From Amyloporia xantha (Eukaryota > Basidiomycota > Agaricomycetes > Polyporales > Adustoporiaceae), in the NCBI GenBank assembly GCA_036971615.1, contig JAYKKR010000005.1, positions 186,001 through 250,000 of the forward strand: a stretch of 64,000 nt of DNA, given 5' to 3'. Under the pieces are notes generated by a model. That model was not told where the DNA came from. It searched no databases and saw nothing but the letters and a program-made list of their open reading frames with translations. Both the position numbers and the translations under genes were made by a program. Shown piece after piece: positions 1-11,744 of this stretch. Within the stretch, counting starts at the first letter, position 1, and each line of letters starts with the position of its first letter.

Positions 1-2253
1 GTACATCATGTTCCGTGGGAAGCGCTGTGATATACCGCCGTACGTTTTCCCGTCAACATCCGAAGCAATATTAGCTCTGCACGCGAGCGCTCTTGCAGCA
101 TCCCGTACTGCAAGAACGTAAATAGCACTTCGGATGAAGGTTCAATGAAGGTGACCACTGAGAGATCTGTCGGCTCTCAGAAAGGAACAGATACTGGCCA
201 GATGGGGATAAAGCAGTTTTCTGGTGGGTACAAAACCATATGAAGCTGATCCGGTGGCAGAGGAGTGGTTCGCGACTGGCGCCATTACTATTGACCTATT
301 GATGAAGCTTGATAAAGACGCTCGGATAAGGCAGGCAAAGTTCCCGTCCTGTCAGCATCGTGTGGGCTGCTACCACTCGAAAATAACGAAGCAGCCCCAC
401 AGTTTTGCTTACTACATAGACCTTCCGAAGCGACAAGGACTGAAGCTGAAGCCTCAAATTCGTGATAGTGGTATTTTGAGAGTGCCAGGTAAAGTCAGGA
501 GCATACTTTCCTGGATTTTATTCATTGTGAAAGATGATGTCGTATATCAATGACCCCAAGGAGCGACGTGAGACAATGGGCCATCTGTTGATACTAGCAA
601 TTTCCAGGCATGTCCAAAGGCGAGCGTCCAACTGTTCAACATTGACGTTAACATTCAGGATTTGCAAAACGTTGACTTGCTCTCGGCAATGGAGTGAGTC
701 GGTAGGAAAGAGCAAGCGATAGCTAGACGCTCGTGCTGAACTTACATTTGTCACGTGCTGTGACTACAACGATCCCGCAGCAACAAGCCACCAGCCACAA
801 ACATACCTTCACGGCGACCTGCAAATCCGAGTGCGATTCTGTTTAAATCTCTGTGAATAGTATGGTATCCTTGAAGAGCTCAACCCTTACAAACGTTTGT
901 CGGCTCTCTGTGAAGCGCATTACAATCAAATAAGGTAAGTACTTGTTTTCTCAAGCCCGGATTGAGTAGCTCTATAAATTTCACGACATACTGCACAAGC
1001 CACTACTCACAGGTAGCACTGGCCACAAACCAGGTGCAGAACAAGTCGCGTGGCTCTCTGTCCGTGATAGAGAGTGCGTTGGCAATGGAAAACTATAGTG
1101 CCTGCCTGGTGGCGCACCCTATGGCACCCCCTTTCATCAGACAACCTCAGTCTAGCATGTATGTGCCTTCTTAACTGTTCTCGCTCCTGGTCACCATTCG
1201 CTTTCATGTATGCTTCCCGATGTTCACAGCGCGGCATGACTGACCTAACGACCTGACTTCGATATAGCCGATGGTTTCGACTCTTTGTCCAGGCGTCCTG
1301 TCCAGATGAACAGAGTTATGCCATGGAGGCACCGGAAATCCGTCTTCATCTGTGATTCATGGCCGAAGTATGAGTCCAACGTGAATGCCTTCACATTGGT
1401 TGCTCTACTGAGAGAGGTTTGATCAGCCTGTGCACTGCGAGCATTGCGAAGGTTATGTTGTGCATTATAACAAATCTATCAAACTTCTTATTTACGACAT
1501 TACTCCCATCTTCAGTTGACGTTTATCAATGGCGATACGTAACTAGAAGTCCGCACGAATGCCTCCTGGCCGCCGGTCGACTTCAGCATTGGCACTATCC
1601 TTTCCAAGACTCACATCCTCGGCCACGAATAGCAGGCCACGATGCCTTATCATTGTGTCTTATCATTGTATCGCCATGAGCTCTTTACTCCAACATGTAA
1701 GCGCCACTATGTTGTGTGAGTACGTGCTGTCCTTCGTTTTGTTGCGAGGCAGGATGCTGAGCGTTGACCACAGACTAGTTTCATGGCAGTGTTTTTGGTG
1801 TAGTCGTTCCACTGCGCAGCTGCTGCTTCCAAGTTCCATCAGCTTGGGAGCCTCGAGCAACATTCGCTGACCCGAGTCCTTCCGAACCCTCACTGCACGA
1901 TGCATGATACTTACCCAAGTCTGCAAACATACTTCACCGGAATGCGCGTATTGGAGATTCTCGGGGGTTATGGCTGGCCGTAATGTCTACGCAGTTCGAG
2001 CTGTCTTGTCCTTACGAGCTCCTGTCTGTAGGCAGTAATACCCTAATTTCATCTGAGTTGAAACTCTATGCGAAGGACTCGAGGCCATATTACGCACGGG
2101 CCGTCTGAGCCAAAGCCGCACGGGAGCTGCCGGAAGTTGCCGAGCAGGGGTTGAACCTTTCCTGTTGACCACCAAGTCCCTTCACCTGTGCGCTCTGCTT
2201 GCCTCCGCTATCCGCCTCGCCGCACGCCCCTCTACGCGTCTTAGTTCGATAAT
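1..2253. other. Gene-poor left end
   Basis: No gene could be supported here. Open frames are short (about 110 codons at most, at 224-553 on the + strand), lack recognisable domains and do not join through good splice sites. The last 150 bases, pyrimidine-rich and running up to the ATG at 2254, probably hold the promoter and leader of the PWWP gene. The rest may be intergenic DNA or the tail of a gene lying outside the window. Confidence 0.5.
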
Positions 2254-4058
2254 ATGAGTAAAAAGGGTGGTAAGGCTCAGCCTAAGGAACAATCTTCATA
2301 TGAGTTCCGTGATATCGTGCTCGCCAAAGTGCGAGGATATCCCCCCTGGCCTGGCATGGTGAGTGCTCCTATTGAAAACCATCGCGTCCTGGAAGGCGAA
2401 CGCTCCAGCACTTATATCGTATGTCTTACGTCCTTTTTCTTGGACGCGTAGATTGTGGACCCGGACACGGTCCCGGAAACAGTACAATCAGAGCGGCCCA
2501 ATGCCAAAACCAAGAAGGGCAATTGGTACTGCGTCAGATTTTTCCCTGCCGGTGACTAGTGCGTACTACTACTTTGAAGAGTCTGTCAATGCAGATCTGT
2601 TGATCACTTTCACACAATTAGTGCTTGGATAGTCCCAAAGGACATTTCCAAGCTGCAGCAACACGAAATCGAGGCATATATTAACGAGCCCTACAAACGA
2701 TCCGGTGATTTGCTGGCAGGCTATCGTATCGCACTCGATCCCAAAGAGTGGGAAGAAGACCGCGAGGCGGCCCGTGCAGCAGCAGTCGAGGCAGAGGCGA
2801 ATGCTGAGATTGACCAGCTGGAGAGCGACGGCGAGGAGGAGGCTGATGATGGGGAAGAAAAGAAGACGAAATCAAGAAAGAGAAAACGCGACTCCGAAGC
2901 GGCACCTGCGAAGTCAAAGGTAAAGGCCAAACCGAAGAAGGAGTTGATAGAGCCTGCCAGTAAGAAGAGAGCTGGCAGTGCTAAGGCTAAGAAGAACGGA
3001 GTGAAGTCGAAGGCGATGGTGGAATCGGAGGACGAAGGCGGCGCTGAACCTGAAGATGAAGATGCTGGCCCTAGTAAGCAGGCCTCCCCACCACCTGCGA
3101 AAAAGACGAAGCGTGAAAAAGAAGGCGAGGATGAAGTCGATGGTAAGTTGGACCGCTATCGATGATCCTACAAACATCGCCACCACAATTTCGACCGATT
3201 TCATTTTTCTACTCCCATCTAGCGATTCTCAATGCCGATCCTGAGGCGCAGAAGGTTAGGGACTGGAGACATAAGCTTCAGAAAGCCTTCTTGAACCCCA
3301 AGGCCATCCCCAAAGACGAGGTGAGTCATGCTGCGGATTACCCCACCGTCGTATCTCGATTCATAATTTTACAGGACATGCCTGGCCTAGATACTCTCGT
3401 CACAACGGTTGAAACTTACGAGAACATGAGCATCCAGTATCTTTCTGTGAGTTTTCGCCATCTCATACCCTATCCTGCCGTTGCTTTGCTGGCACTCCAT
3501 GACCACGCTGCTGGATACCGCGGGAATGCTTCCACATCACGCAACAACATTCCTCCTGTATTTGGCAATGTTACTGACGTGTCGCGCCGGTTGCAGTTCT
3601 CAAAAATCGGCAAAGTCATGCGTCATATTCACGCCCTTGCGGACGACAGAGTTCCGCGAGACGACGAGTTCAAGTTCCGGGAACGTGCAAAAGCCCTGGT
3701 CGACAAGTGGCACGAAATTCTCAACGCTAACAAGGCTAATGGCTCCGCCACAGAGGGCGCCAAGGCTACGACGAACGGCACGAGTCCGTCTGCGAAAACC
3801 GCCGATGCGGCAGATGCCGGCACGACGACGAACGGCAAGCAGGGTAGTGAGGGCGCAGCTAAAGCGGAATCAGGCGATGGCGACATGGAGGTTGACGCCG
3901 ACGCCAAGGGCGAAGAGACTGCCAAAGAGGAGCTTTCTGCTGACGCAGGGGAGGCAGAGGCAGACGGGGAGGCTGAGATGAGCGAGGATGCTCCCGCAGA
4001 TCCAGCTGCAGATGAGTCTGTATTGGCCGATGTGACGATGTCGGAGGCTGCTGCATAG
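2254..4058 (+). CDS. PWWP-domain chromatin protein
   Basis: Six exons: 2254-2358, 2452-2558, 2622-3142, 3223-3320, 3375-3446 and 3597-4058, giving 454 residues with all phases consistent. The N-terminal PWWP domain spans roughly residues 15-80: the strand VLAKVRGYPPWPGM ends exon 1, and WYCVRFFPAGDYAW crosses the exon 2/3 junction. PWWP domains bind methylated histone H3 tails (typically H3K36) and DNA, so a nuclear reader role is expected. A long acidic and lysine-rich linker (about residues 120-245) carries several basic runs that look like nuclear localisation signals. Exons 4-6 encode a helical segment (DWRHKLQKAF through ALVDKWHEIL) resembling the LEDGF/TFIIS-type helical bundle; this is an inference. 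The last 110 residues are low-complexity Ala/Glu/Asp/Thr. Exon 1 was ended at the GTGAGT at 2359 rather than at 2419, because only that gives a standard PWWP strand order. It converges with the Sec2-like gene. Confidence 0.88.
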
Positions 4059-4597
4059 GCCACTAACGATTGAACGTCGCTGGAAGTGTGTGGAGGGGTG
4101 AAAGCGCTTGCTATGTTGTCCCAGTGGGTGTTTTACCCGTTCATTATTCGTCATTTCGCTCCTCTTTTGCCCTGCACTTGCTCAGCAAGGTTGTGTCCTG
4201 CACATGCAGAAGAATAAATGCTTAATGGTTATTTGCTCGCTGAGGTCGGCCCATCTGTATTACTTTCTTCGCGGTTCTCACTTATTTTCGCTGTTTTCCT
4301 ACCTTCTCTATGCCTTATGGTCCTGGGAGCGTTGTTCTAAATCAGAAGGCATCGCTTTTCGTCGACGCTCGAACTGCACGTCAATAGTTTTGTCACATCT
4401 ATGATAGTCTGACACTTGTATATAATGCATATGCCTTTGCAATGCCTTCTCGCCGTGCGGAACTTCTTCTGAGAATTCTCAGAGCATTTGCAAGGAAGAG
4501 CCTGGTGATCCAGGATCACCTTTCACCAGACAGTGAAGTGACCGCTCTGTTCGATAAATACTATGAAGAACATGATGATGGACTAGCTCGGTCTCCC
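4059..4597. other. Convergent 3' intergenic region
   Basis: This is the shared 3' region of the PWWP gene (+) and the Sec2-like gene (-). There is no supported gene in it. A 14-base perfect palindrome, CTGAGAATTCTCAG, lies near 4470; its role is unknown. Confidence 0.5.
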
Positions 4598-6253
4598 TCA
4601 CGCATCCGGCTTTGGTGAACCAAAGGACTTTGCATCTGCCCATGGTGACAGTTCGCCCGGTAGATAGTCTACAGGGCGCATCAGAGGATACACGTAGTCG
4701 CCGACGTCGGGTGATGGAATTGAGGGCGACGGAGATGGAGACGGCCTCACCATCCCCGAGCCTATTGACGGAGACGGCGAGGGTACAGGTGAAGGCCTTA
4801 CGGATGTAGGCTGTGACAATGATTCCTCAAATCCTGCTCTGGTCCGACTGCTGTCTAGCGATACTGGATGCTGGAGAGTCTCGTCAGGAGGCGGAGAGGA
4901 CGACACGAGGGGAGATTCTGCGTCCAGCATCAGAGGCGGTGGGCGATGCGAGGATGCCGCAACCACCGTGCCGGCTGATGAGGGGTCCTCGTCGGCCAAA
5001 TTGCCAGAATCAGGGGATGGTGGCCTAGTAGATGGAAGAGACTTAACCGCTCTTGCGGAGGACGTCGACGGCGCGTGTGCATGACCTGGTGTGTGTTGGT
5101 CGCCAGATTGGGCACGATCTGAATGTCGGCTTTGACGTTCTACGAGGCGTAACGCGTTTCGCAACGCCTCTCGCTCCGCCTGTAGCTCTTTGAGTTCATC
5201 TTCAGTCTCAGCGAGCTTCTTGCGCTCGGTGGAGACCATTTTATTCGCCTGAATATACCATGTGAGTACGACATTCGACACAGGAGCAGGCACCAACCTC
5301 CTCGAACAACGCCTGTGACAGCGACTCTAATTCAGCTTCGAGGGCCTCCTTCTGTGCAATCACAGTCTTCCGCGCTTCCCGTTCACGCTTGAGCTCAGCA
5401 TTCAGGTCCTCAATCTCTTTCTCTCTATCCGGTACCAACGATGGCAGAGAGGCAGATGTCAAATGTGACCCTGTCCCGCTAGGGAGAGGAGATTTGCTGC
5501 CGTTAGCAACAGCGAGACGGGGAGAGGATGGGAAACTTCCGGCGGCGGCACTGCCGCTACCGAATCGAAACTTGAAGAAACGGCCGTCAGAAGAGGGCAC
5601 AGGAGATACAACAGAAGCGGTGCCCGGGAGGGGAGAGGGGGGCATAGGTGATTGGTGGGGAATTGGTGAATTCTGCGCGGTGTCGAAAGATCCAGCACTG
5701 TCCATGCTGCGTCTGCGATCCTCCTCCGCCTCACGCTCCTTCTGCTCGCGCGCACTCCACCGCCGCCACCCGATGTCCTTCACATGGCCGCCTGTCGTGC
5801 GCTTGAGTGCATCCTCTAACATCTCATTATTCGCGAGCGCAAGCTGAAGGTTCGACTTGGCAAGCGTGAGCTCAGTCTGGAGGTCGGTCTGCGCCTTGAA
5901 CGCCTCTTTCAGCATGGATGTCTGCCCGGCACAGGGGACGGAATGGGTGGGCACTGTGAGGATAGGTAATGACCTGCGAGATCTGAGAAACGGCGTACTA
6001 GCTCTTCCACTCTGCTGATCATCCTGCTGAGCGCCATCCGGAGATCCTCCTCCTGTCCCTGCGTATTGACCCGCTTGATGTCGCGCAGCTGCTCCTCTAC
6101 TTCGGCAAAGTAAGGGCTCTTGGCGGCGGCCAGACTGTCAATCCGACGCGGTAGGTCGCGATTACTATGCACATGGGGCTTCATGGTCTGTGTGGAGCGT
6201 TTTGCTTCGTCAAAGTGAGAATCCAATGCTATGGCACTCGGCGACAGAGATGA
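4598..6253 (-). CDS. Sec2-type Rab guanine-nucleotide exchange factor
   Basis: Three exons are supported: 5999-6253, 5298-5921 and 4598-5248 (read right to left), with introns of 77 and 49 nt. The protein begins with a coiled coil (RMALSRMISRVEEL) that splices into KEAFKAQTDLQTELTLAK, so heptads run through the junction. The conserved Sec2p/Rabin8 element is LESLSQALFEEANKMVSTER, which crosses the second junction; in this family that coiled coil is the GDP-release domain for Sec4/Rab8 GTPases on secretory vesicles. The rest is Ser/Pro-rich and probably disordered. The true start is unresolved: an acceptor-like TCTGTGCAG sits just upstream of 6253, so a further 5' exon may exist. The first in-frame Met is at 6184 and would give 486 residues. 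The family call is firm; the N-terminus is not. Confidence 0.75.
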
Positions 6254-6837
6254 CTGCACAGATACGAGAACGAATGAGTTAGATTGGCACGTACGACCAC
6301 CTGATCATAATAATACACACCGAATTGGGAGAGTCCCTGGCTTCAGCGTGTGGGAGCGTTAGACCAGTCTCGTAGGATTAGGCAAGGCGAAAGAATCTAT
6401 ATGTCAACTGCAGAATTGACGATTCTCGCTGCCCCAGAGCTCGAGGATTGTTACTGTGCGTGCTGGCAGAGAAGAGAGCAAGCATGCGACGGTACTTATG
6501 TACCTCAATGAACGCCGTCGACCTGGCGCCTGCACTGGTCGATCTATTGAACTCTGCTACTTCACAGTGCACATCGAGCGCTCGTCTGACATTGACACTC
6601 ATAATTAGGCTTTCAGTTATTGTAGTCGCAACGCGACTAGAAGATCGCTGGTACGAAGGACTGGGTACAACGTATATAGATACAGACATTGCGACCCTAC
6701 GCTGAATTTGCTTTGCAAACAAAGCTGCTTTTAGGTACACTGATCCCTTGGGGATATCATACACGAGTGGGTGCAGGCCTCAACTCCACAATAGGGTAGT
6801 AGTGTTGATCGAGTGAGGTTGGAAGACAAGAGCGGCA
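6254..6837. other. 5' region of the Sec2-like gene and 3' region of ELP6
   Basis: This stretch probably contains the missing first exon and promoter of the Sec2-like gene on the minus strand. A perfect-looking branch site (TCTAAC) followed by TCTGTGCAG lies just upstream of its first confirmed exon. A minus-strand open frame at 6378-6764 shows no family signature and was not called. Confidence 0.4.
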
Positions 6838-7745
6838 TTACAGGACCCCTCCTCCAGTTCCCCTATCGAAGAACAAGCAGCCAGCATCTGTCAACCGATA
6901 ATGGACGGCCGCTTGCCGAGGTATCAATGAAAAGGGTGGATCAATAGCAGTGGGTCCGGCATGTAATGCCACCTGTGGAACAATAAGCTTACTGCAGACG
7001 TTGATGATGTTAACGCTAGGACATTACCTGTCCGCTCACAGAACCACTCCTACCACTAGAAAGAGGCAGTACGTCCATGTGATAAGTGCACAGTTGTAGC
7101 AAGTGCCGCAGAAGATCGTCTGGCTCTCCGGGCGTTGTAATGTGATGTCGAACGATGAGCGCCGTATTCTTCTACAAAGACCTCTCAGCGCTGGGTAGAA
7201 TATAATCGGAGTCCATGCTTACCCTCCTACACATCGCACAAAGAGCGCGACTAAATCGAGCTAGCTCAGGCAGCGAGATACCCGTCCATTCGAGTGTAGC
7301 AACGTCGTCTAGTATCACTAGCGTCTGTGCATCTGCTTGGCCCGCTGGCTCGTCGAGTACAACACCGAGCTTGTCGAGGAGGGACATCAACGACTTGTTC
7401 GCATTCTCTCCGGGCGCAGCTGAAGACAGCACATCGTTCGCGACGTCAAGAAGTATCAAAGATCGAGACGCCAGGGATTGAGCCAGGTTCACGTTCTTCA
7501 CGAGGTGTCGAAGATTCAATACGGGCCAATCTTGCAAGTCAGGAGGCGCGACGGACCGATCGAGTAGCTATAGCCTTCCACCTCGCTACATCTTCCGATA
7601 CAGACAAGAGTATACATCGGGCTTGCTTGCCGTTTTTTAGATGCGCGGCCAGATGACGGTGAAGCATGAAATCGGCTGGCGACGCGAGCTCATCGGTGAT
7701 GAGTAGGATCTCTCCTGGAAGTGGAAGCCCAGGAGGAGGAAACAT
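6838..7745 (-). CDS. ELP6: Elongator complex subunit 6
   Basis: Four exons: 7557-7745, 7223-7495, 7028-7171 and 6838-6972, giving 246 residues, close to the roughly 260-270 usual for ELP6. The fold is the RecA-like one of the family without a classical Walker A: the opening PLPGEILLITDELASPADF, then HLAAHLKNGKQARCILLSVS, then RSLILLDVANDVL and QTLVILDDVATLEWTGIS, and a C-terminal YRLTDAGCLFFDRGTGGG. ELP4, ELP5 and ELP6 form the hetero-hexameric ring of Elongator, which is needed for the cm5U-type modification of tRNA wobble uridine. Introns are 61, 51 and 55 nt. The first intron ends at a weaker AAG acceptor, chosen because it gives the family's WKAIA..NVNLAQ order. The gene is divergent from the MMTAG2-like gene, with start codons about 200 bp apart. 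Confidence 0.8.
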
Positions 7746-7942
7746 AGTAAAAGCCTATAGTTACAATTATTGAATGCGAAGAAAACCGCCGACGCGACAA
7801 AGTTGCGCTCGAGCTCGACGACCTTCCCAAAGCGGATAGGCGGGAATCTGTCTGTCGGAGTTTCAACGATTGTGGCGGCGGGCGTTCTACTCAACAGCCG
7901 CCCGCGCCCTTGTTCCACGACACGACGTCCTGATTCGCTGCC
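7746..7942. promoter_or_regulatory. Divergent promoter region of ELP6 and the MMTAG2-like gene
   Basis: Only 197 bp separate the ATG of ELP6 (-) from the ATG of the MMTAG2-like gene (+), so both promoters and leaders must lie here. No clear TATA box was seen on either strand. Confidence 0.5.
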
Positions 7943-8799
7943 ATGTTCGAACCAGTCAGAGGAGGAACGCGCGGAGGCCAAGCAGAATTCAAATGGTCAG
8001 ACGTTTCAGCAGACAAGGACAGAGAGGTGAGTATCAGTATCAGGCCTTCTGCCGATCAGCTAATTCAGTCCTGCACACAAGAACTATCTCGGGCACAGTA
8101 TCAACGCGCCGACGGGGCGCTGGCAGAAGAACAAGGATATCCATTGGTACAATCGCGAACAAGAGCAGACGCAGGCAGAGAAGGATGAGGAGATCCGGAA
8201 GATCAAGGAGGCAGAGGCAGAGGCGCTCGCTGCTGCACTGTGAGTGGTGAAACTCGTTGAAGAGAAGCTTCGCCTGACCTCTGCCCTTGTTCGCTGCTTG
8301 TAGAGGATTTGCAGCTGGGCCAAAAGCAGCTGGCTCTGGTGCCCCTGGCACAGGGTCCAATGCCATCGGCGTCGCGCCTAAACCCGACGCAGCGGGAGAC
8401 TTGTCCGACCCAGACAAGGAGGAGAAACGACGGCGCAAAGAAGAGCGACGCAAGGAGAAAGAGGAGAAGCGCGCACGGAAGGAAAAGCGACGAGCGGAGC
8501 GCGAGCACGCGCGGGAGGGTGAAGATGGGCGGAGCACCCACAGCAGACACCGGCGCCACTCTCGCTCGCGGTCTCCCCGTCCGCGAGACAGGTCGAGGGA
8601 CCGGTCGGTGGTGCGTGGCGAGGAGCGGTCAAGGGGCCAGTATGTGCGCGACTCGCGCAGTCGGTCACGAACACCGCCCGCGCGGAGAGTCCTGGACTAT
8701 GACGAAAGGCAGCGGGAGCGTGAACGCGAGCGAGATCGGAGGAGGTGGGAGGATAACGCGCGGCGGGAGCGGTCAGGGGCACGATGGGGGCGCGATTGA
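7943..8799 (+). CDS. MMTAG2-like RS-rich protein
   Basis: Three exons: 7943-8026, 8082-8239 and 8304-8799, giving 245 residues. Residues 1-80 match the conserved N-terminus of multiple myeloma tumour-associated protein 2 (kinase phosphorylation domain): MFEPVRGGTRGGQAEFKWSD, then DREN/YLGHSI across the first junction, then APTGRWQKNKDIHWYNRE. After an Ala/Gly/Pro linker comes a long Lys/Arg/Glu helix (about residues 125-155). The tail is rich in Arg-Ser, Arg-Glu and Arg-Asp, the composition of splicing-linked nuclear proteins. The biochemical role of the family is poorly defined; nuclear RNA-processing association is an inference from composition. Introns are 55 and 64 nt with consistent phases. 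Confidence 0.88.
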
Positions 8800-10893
8800 A
8801 CGGTGTATGGTATTCCGTCGCCTGAGTATGCGCCTTTGGTCTCCGTTGATGTTTCTTTCGCTGACGTACCGAACGTTGAATCATCCCGTCGTTCAGCCCC
8901 TTCTCATGGACCTCGTACCGCTCTAGACGCATACCTATGTCCCCCAAAGGCCATGTATATGTCAGCCGGATTCGTTCTGCCTATCAACGTTCCGTGCGAC
9001 CATCGGAGGACGGCACCCTACTTTCTTGTCCTTCCTGCCGTTACGGTTCCCCCCAGCGCGCGGGAGTACCTCCCTCGTCTGCAGATCGCTTAACTGATCC
9101 TCTATCTCCGCTGACCGGTCGCTTGCCTGCGGGGTTGCAAATCGCACCGTTCGCGGTGCCTGCGCACCAGCATCCGTACTATCTCGGGTTGGGCCATTTG
9201 CTTCCGCTCGGTTATGCGTGGTTCTTACTCATCGTCCTCAGTACGCGCGATTGCGCCATCTGTGCGGCCTTCTATAGTGTCTATCTATGCTCTGCTTATT
9301 TGGTCCCGCGAAGCGTTATGTATTCCGTCGAGCAGTCTGTACCATTCTATGGGCCTGTTCCAACGCTTCGACGCATCATAGTTTTCCGTTCATCGCTAGC
9401 GGGTTACCATTGCCGAGCCTTCAGCTCCATAACTCGGGCATGGTGCTCCCTATATCCCTTGTCAGTATCTGCTCGAGACTCTGCGGGTCTGATCCACGAT
9501 CCCGCACAGCGGCGTATGTAAGGTAGAAGTCGACGTGCGGAACCGCAGCACTGAGCACAGGATGCAAGACTAAGTAAGTCTGTATGTGGCTCAGGCGCCG
9601 CCTGAGCAGTGGGGCAGCTGAAAATAGCTCCCGAGTTATTCGGGATTCACATATGCGACAGGACATGTACGTACGGATCTTGTAACATTATCCGTGTCTT
9701 TGCGCTGCCCGAGGCATCAAATGAAACACATACATTGCGATGTGGATGACATAAAGCCTTGTTTTCGTGAGACTACTCGTAAGCACAGCGACGGCTCTGT
9801 AAGGGTCTCGTGCAAGGCGTGTATGACGGATGCCCTAGGGGCTGCATCAGACAATGGACATCGTGTGCTGGCAGAGGCCCTGGGAAGGCTTGCGGAAATT
9901 GTACGTCCCAGAGTAAACCAAAGTGGCGACTTGCGGCCGTTAAAGTTTGCGTATGACGATATCATTGACAGTGCATCATCGTCTGCACTGAATTGCAGAC
10001 TGAATAGTGTGCGTGATATCGTGATATCGATATTCCGAATACGGGGTGTACGGCGAGATGACGTGTCTAGGAACGCTGCCAGGCTGCAGGCATGCAGGGA
10101 ACAGCACACAGCCGCCAACGGGCGCGATCGCAGAGGTGAAACACGCCGCAATTCGACATGGCAGGCCTCGCGCATTACGTCGTTGCCGCCAGGCTGTTGG
10201 GCTCCTCGGGGCGGCCAGCAAACGTTTGGGGACGCCGTAGAAGGATAGATACCCGAGTTCCGCAGGACATGCTGCAGGAAAAGGGTGGACGTCGGATCAG
10301 CGTCGTCGGGGTGACTTGAAGTGGAACGCGCGGCCGGAGTGGCGACGTGCAGTCTGTCACGACGCTACAGGGTCCTTGAGGCCTGAGGCCTGCGGGTAGC
10401 TGTGTTTCATCGGCGCGAGACACGGCGAGAGTCACCATGCCAAGGGCTCATCCGACACGCGGACTGAGGTGATCAGGCTCATTTATCGTCGCTAAGGAGG
10501 GGGAGGTGCAGGTGCGGCGGAGCGCGACACTGGAGGTGAGGAGATACGGCAGCGGCGGTGAGAACTGGAGCACGGAGGCTATAGGTGGGCGCACGGAAGC
10601 AAATCTTGGGACTGAATTGTCGCTGTCCGATGTCGAGATGAGGCGGAGGGGATCTCTGATCACGGTCGGCGCCTGTGGGCCATGTGGGCGCTTGCTGGCC
10701 GACGGTGAGCGGCGCGGTATGACCGCCGAGATTTCTCCCATAAACGGTTTAGCAGCTGTGCCTTTTCGACCCGGCGGGTGAGCGCAGAAATACCCCAGGT
10801 TGCCGATGTTTCGTTTACCATAATCCGCTAGCTTTCGTCTTTTCCCCATCCTTGCACACACCCCGCCTCGGAGGCTTTGGCCCTCTCCTGTCC
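8800..10893. other. Intergenic region
   Basis: No gene is supported. Open frames on both strands, such as 9694-10248 (+) and 10448-10933 (-), are compositionally open because the region is GC-rich, but they show no domain, no good splice logic and no leader. A short direct duplication, GTGATATC repeated at 10013-10027, is present. The right end is the upstream region of the DUF6593-like gene. Confidence 0.45.
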
Positions 10894-10903
10894 TTATATA
10901 TAA
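10894..10903 (+). promoter_or_regulatory. TATA box of the DUF6593-like gene
   Basis: TTATATATAA lies about 105 bp upstream of the ATG at 11008 and is followed by a strongly C/T-rich leader, the usual layout of a highly expressed fungal promoter. The distance fits a transcription start near 10925-10935. Confidence 0.6.
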
Positions 10904-11007
10904 TCCCTCCTTGCCCGCCACTCGTTCTGCCACTCACCTTCCTCTACCCCCTTCCACCACTTCACCGCCACTCATTCTTTCTTCTTTCCCCCCCTACGTC
11001 CCCCAGC

Positions 11008-11744
11008 ATGACACAGTTTGGTATGCCCTATTTCCTCGAGGACCAGACCGGTCAGATCACCGGCTCGGAGTACGTCGAATTCCACAACCGCGTGCGCCTC
11101 AGCCTCCGCTGCACGCTCCGCGACACGCATCGCGTCGCGTACATGGTCTACGACATCTCCGCCTCCCGCGGCGGCTTCAACGCCCCCCTCGCGTGCTTGG
11201 ACTTTGGCGCGAACAACGCCCTCGGGAAAGTAAAGATTGGCGAGGGGGAGAACATCAAGATGTCCGACTATCTCTCCAAAGTGGCCACCATCGGGAAAGA
11301 GTGCGTCGTGTTTCGTTTATGTCTGGCTGCGTCCTAACGCTCCCCCTCAGCAGCAAGACGCGTAAATTTATCGCCTCTGACGGCCAGGAATATCGATGGA
11401 CCCATAATCCGGATAGCGACGCTGAATGGACGGTCAGTTTCTGCCTTGCTTAAACTTTCTGCGCTCGCGTCTGACAGTTTTATCGGCCGTCTTCAGTGCT
11501 TAAATTCCAAGGGCTACCATGTCGCCTCATACAGCCTCAAGCTTGCGGGTGAACCTCAGTACAGCGGTTCATCAGGCTGCACCCTCACCGTGGAAGAGTC
11601 GTATCCACACCTCATCGGCGGTGAGTGTGCCACTCTCTCCGCCACATAGCCACTCGACTCACTTTGTCCCATCTGTCCTTCTCTTCTGCAGAACTTCTCG
11701 CCTCGCTCATCATCATGCGACACATCGCAAAGCACAACCTTTGA
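11008..11744 (+). CDS. DUF6593-like basidiomycete protein
   Basis: Four exons: 11008-11300, 11351-11432, 11497-11620 and 11692-11744, giving 183 residues. The pattern is the one I know from small basidiomycete DUF6593 proteins: a beta-rich body, then KMSDYLSK, then KTRKFIASDGQEYRWTHNP, then SKGYHVASYSLK, and a short helical tail ending LASLIIMRHIAKHN. No signal peptide or membrane segment is seen. Function is unknown. The ATG at 11008 was chosen because the TATA box and pyrimidine leader lie just upstream, although the frame stays open further 5'. The first acceptor is a tandem CAGCAG, so two isoforms differing by one serine are possible. Confidence 0.7.

Noticed and set aside
2359..2451. A 33-nt first intron (2419-2451) in the PWWP gene
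   Set aside because: It would insert about 20 unrelated residues inside the PWWP strand; the GTGAGT at 2359 gives the standard PWWP order.
5922..5973. A 52-nt intron starting at GTCATT in the Sec2-like gene
   Set aside because: It shifts the frame; the GTACGC donor at 5998 keeps the frame and makes a continuous coiled coil.
9694..10248. A 184-codon open frame on the + strand
   Set aside because: Long open stretches occur in both strands of this GC-rich interval; no motif, leader or splice logic supports it.
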